Assembly: GCA_013696275.1 (NCBI GenBank)
Contig: JACCYW010000096.1
Span: forward strand, 1 to 5,782
Direction of reading: 5' to 3'
Source of the DNA: Chloroflexota bacterium
GTDB taxonomy: Bacteria; Chloroflexota; Limnocylindria; Limnocylindrales; CSP1-4
DNA length: 5,782 nucleotides
In this document: piece by piece, positions 5,043 to 5,782 of the stretch
Layout of the letters: each line of letters opens with the position of its first letter
How positions within the stretch are numbered: the first letter of the stretch is position 1
The notes under the pieces: model-generated
What the model was told of the DNA's origin: nothing
The model's database searches: none
Seen by the model: the letters and a program-made list of their open reading frames with translations, nothing else
Translations under genes and position numbers: made by a program

Positions 5043-5049
5043 TGCGGCC

Positions 5050-5535
5050 ATGGCCGTCGACCAGGCTGGTCCGAGTCTGCAGGAGCGTTACGCGCCCCAC
5101 AGCGTCTGCTTCGGGTGCGGGCCAGCCAATGAACAGGGCCTGCGCATCCGTTCGTTCCTCGACTCCGATGGCCGATCCGTGGTCGGCGAGTGGATCGCCG
5201 CCTCTCCGCACCTGGAAGCGTTCAGCGGGATGCTCAACGGTGGCATCATTGGCGCGCTCCTTGACTGTCACTCCAACTGGACCGCGGCCCAGCACCTCAT
5301 GGCGAGGCGCGGCGCGCAGCGACCGCCGGCCACCGTGACCAGCGAGCTTGCCGTCAGCTTCCGGCGTCCGACCCCCTCGACCGACCCTGTGCGCCTGCGC
5401 GCTCAGGTCGTGGACGCGACCGATGATCGAGCCACCGTGGAGGCCACCCTTTCGTCGCGCGGCAAGGTGACTGCCACGAGCCGGGCGACCTTCATCGCCG
5501 TCACCGAGGGGCACCCGGCATTCGATCGCTGGTGA
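5050..5535 (+). CDS. PaaI-like hotdog-fold acyl-CoA thioesterase
   Basis: This 161-residue protein has the features of the PaaI/THEM4-like hotdog thioesterases, which hydrolyse acyl-CoA or aryl-CoA esters as dimers or tetramers. Near the N-terminus is CFGCGPANEQGLRI (20-33), a Cys-rich opening seen in one branch of the family. The core helix follows as FSGMLNGGIIGALLDCHSNWTA (split: FSGMLNGG at 58-65 and the probable catalytic Asp72 in LLDCH). A strand near 103-112 (TSELAVSFRRP is typical) and RATFIAV near the end complete the fold. The usual HGG before the helix is NGG here (Asn63). The ATG at 5050 was chosen although the frame is open far upstream, because the upstream residues come from the antisense of tatA and folE. 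The 3' end overlaps the convergent hydrolase gene by 35 bp. The substrate is unknown. Confidence 0.85.
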   Translation: MAVDQAGPSLQERYAPHSVCFGCGPANEQGLRIRSFLDSDGRSVVGEWIAASPHLEAFSGMLNGGIIGALLDCHSNWTAAQHLMARRGAQRPPATVTSELAVSFRRPTPSTDPVRLRAQVVDATDDRATVEATLSSRGKVTATSRATFIAVTEGHPAFDRW

Positions 5536-5782
5536 GTGCCGCGATCTCGAGCAAGCCAAGGAGCTCCGCCGCTACCTCCGCCGGTCGATAGCGCATCAGG
5601 TTGTGGCCCGAACCTGTCAGTCGCACCACGCGCGGGGCGGTCAGGCCGCTCGCCGCTCGGACCCGCACCACATCAGCCAGCGCCAGACGCCGTTCATGCT
5701 CCGCCTCATCGTCGGGCGTGGCGGCCTCAGCGACCAGCATCGAAAGCGGCGCCGCCGCGGAGCCGAGAGCCTGGAGCGGCTG
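5501..5782 (-). CDS. Alpha/beta hydrolase, C-terminal part (runs off the window)
   Basis: The reading frame is open to the right edge, giving 93 C-terminal residues with the start outside the window. The stretch RVVRLTGSGHNLMRYRP is the characteristic C-terminal end of the alpha/beta hydrolase fold. The histidine encoded at 5603-5605 is the expected catalytic-triad His. About 40 residues earlier, PLSMLVAEAATPDDE resembles the late core strand and the acidic-residue region. The nucleophile and oxyanion regions lie outside, so substrate class (ester, epoxide, haloalkane, lactone) cannot be judged. A Met at 5740 is internal to the fold and should not be taken as the start. The last 12 codons, including the stop, lie antisense within the thioesterase gene. 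Confidence 0.75.
   Translation of the reverse strand, partial: QPLQALGSAAAPLSMLVAEAATPDDEAEHERRLALADVVRVRAASGLTAPRVVRLTGSGHNLMRYRPAEVAAELLGLLEIAALTSDRMPGAPR

Noticed and set aside
4477..5535. A single 352-residue plus-strand frame ending with the thioesterase
   Set aside because: The first 190 or so codons are antisense to folE and tatA and show no family features. The recognisable protein begins at 5050. The openness is a by-product of high GC.
1..5782. A novel defence or mobile system
   Set aside because: No transposase, integrase, recombinase, helicase-nuclease pair, reverse transcriptase, att-like repeats or tRNA was found. The only defence-like element is an ordinary VapBC-type pair.

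Overview
The window is a stretch of ordinary high-GC bacterial chromosome (about two-thirds G+C by eye) with short gene spacing and translational coupling. The lineage cannot be fixed from the sequence. A TANNNT box directly in front of start codons with no clear Shine-Dalgarno, a stand-alone cobalamin-binding mutase subunit, and a TatA of the FRGPK type would fit an uncultured Chloroflexota-like or actinobacteria-like organism. That placement is inference.

Layout. (1) 1-754, minus strand: the first 25 codons of a B12-binding methylmalonyl-CoA mutase subunit (cut by the window edge), preceded by a VapBC-type toxin-antitoxin pair (ribbon-helix-helix antitoxin, then PIN-domain ribonuclease). 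(2) 840-3501, plus strand: a three-gene ABC-2-type exporter operon of the COG4586-COG4587-COG3694 kind (one ATPase, two different six-helix permeases), divergent from the toxin-antitoxin pair across 85 bp. (3) 3502-4137: about 640 bp with no credible gene. It holds GC-rich direct repeats with hairpin potential, a 32-nt G-free tract framed by an inverted repeat, and a row of stem-loops ending in a strong hairpin just beyond folE. It separates two convergent transcription units. (4) 4138-5000, minus strand: tatA followed by folE. (5) 5050-5535, plus strand: a PaaI-like hotdog thioesterase, divergent from tatA across 49 bp. (6) 5501-5782, minus strand: the C-terminal part of an alpha/beta hydrolase whose 3' end overlaps the thioesterase by 35 bp.

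How the genes work together. The exporter genes form one machine, and the toxin and antitoxin form another. FolE, TatA, the thioesterase and the hydrolase are housekeeping or generic metabolic genes with no visible shared pathway. I do not see a new defence or mobile system here. The most notable signal is regulatory. Every gene that heads a transcription unit with its start inside the window (5 of 5) has a TANNNT box 6-8 nt before its start codon, while none of the four operon-internal genes has one. This pattern suggests leaderless transcription and also settles the tatA start.
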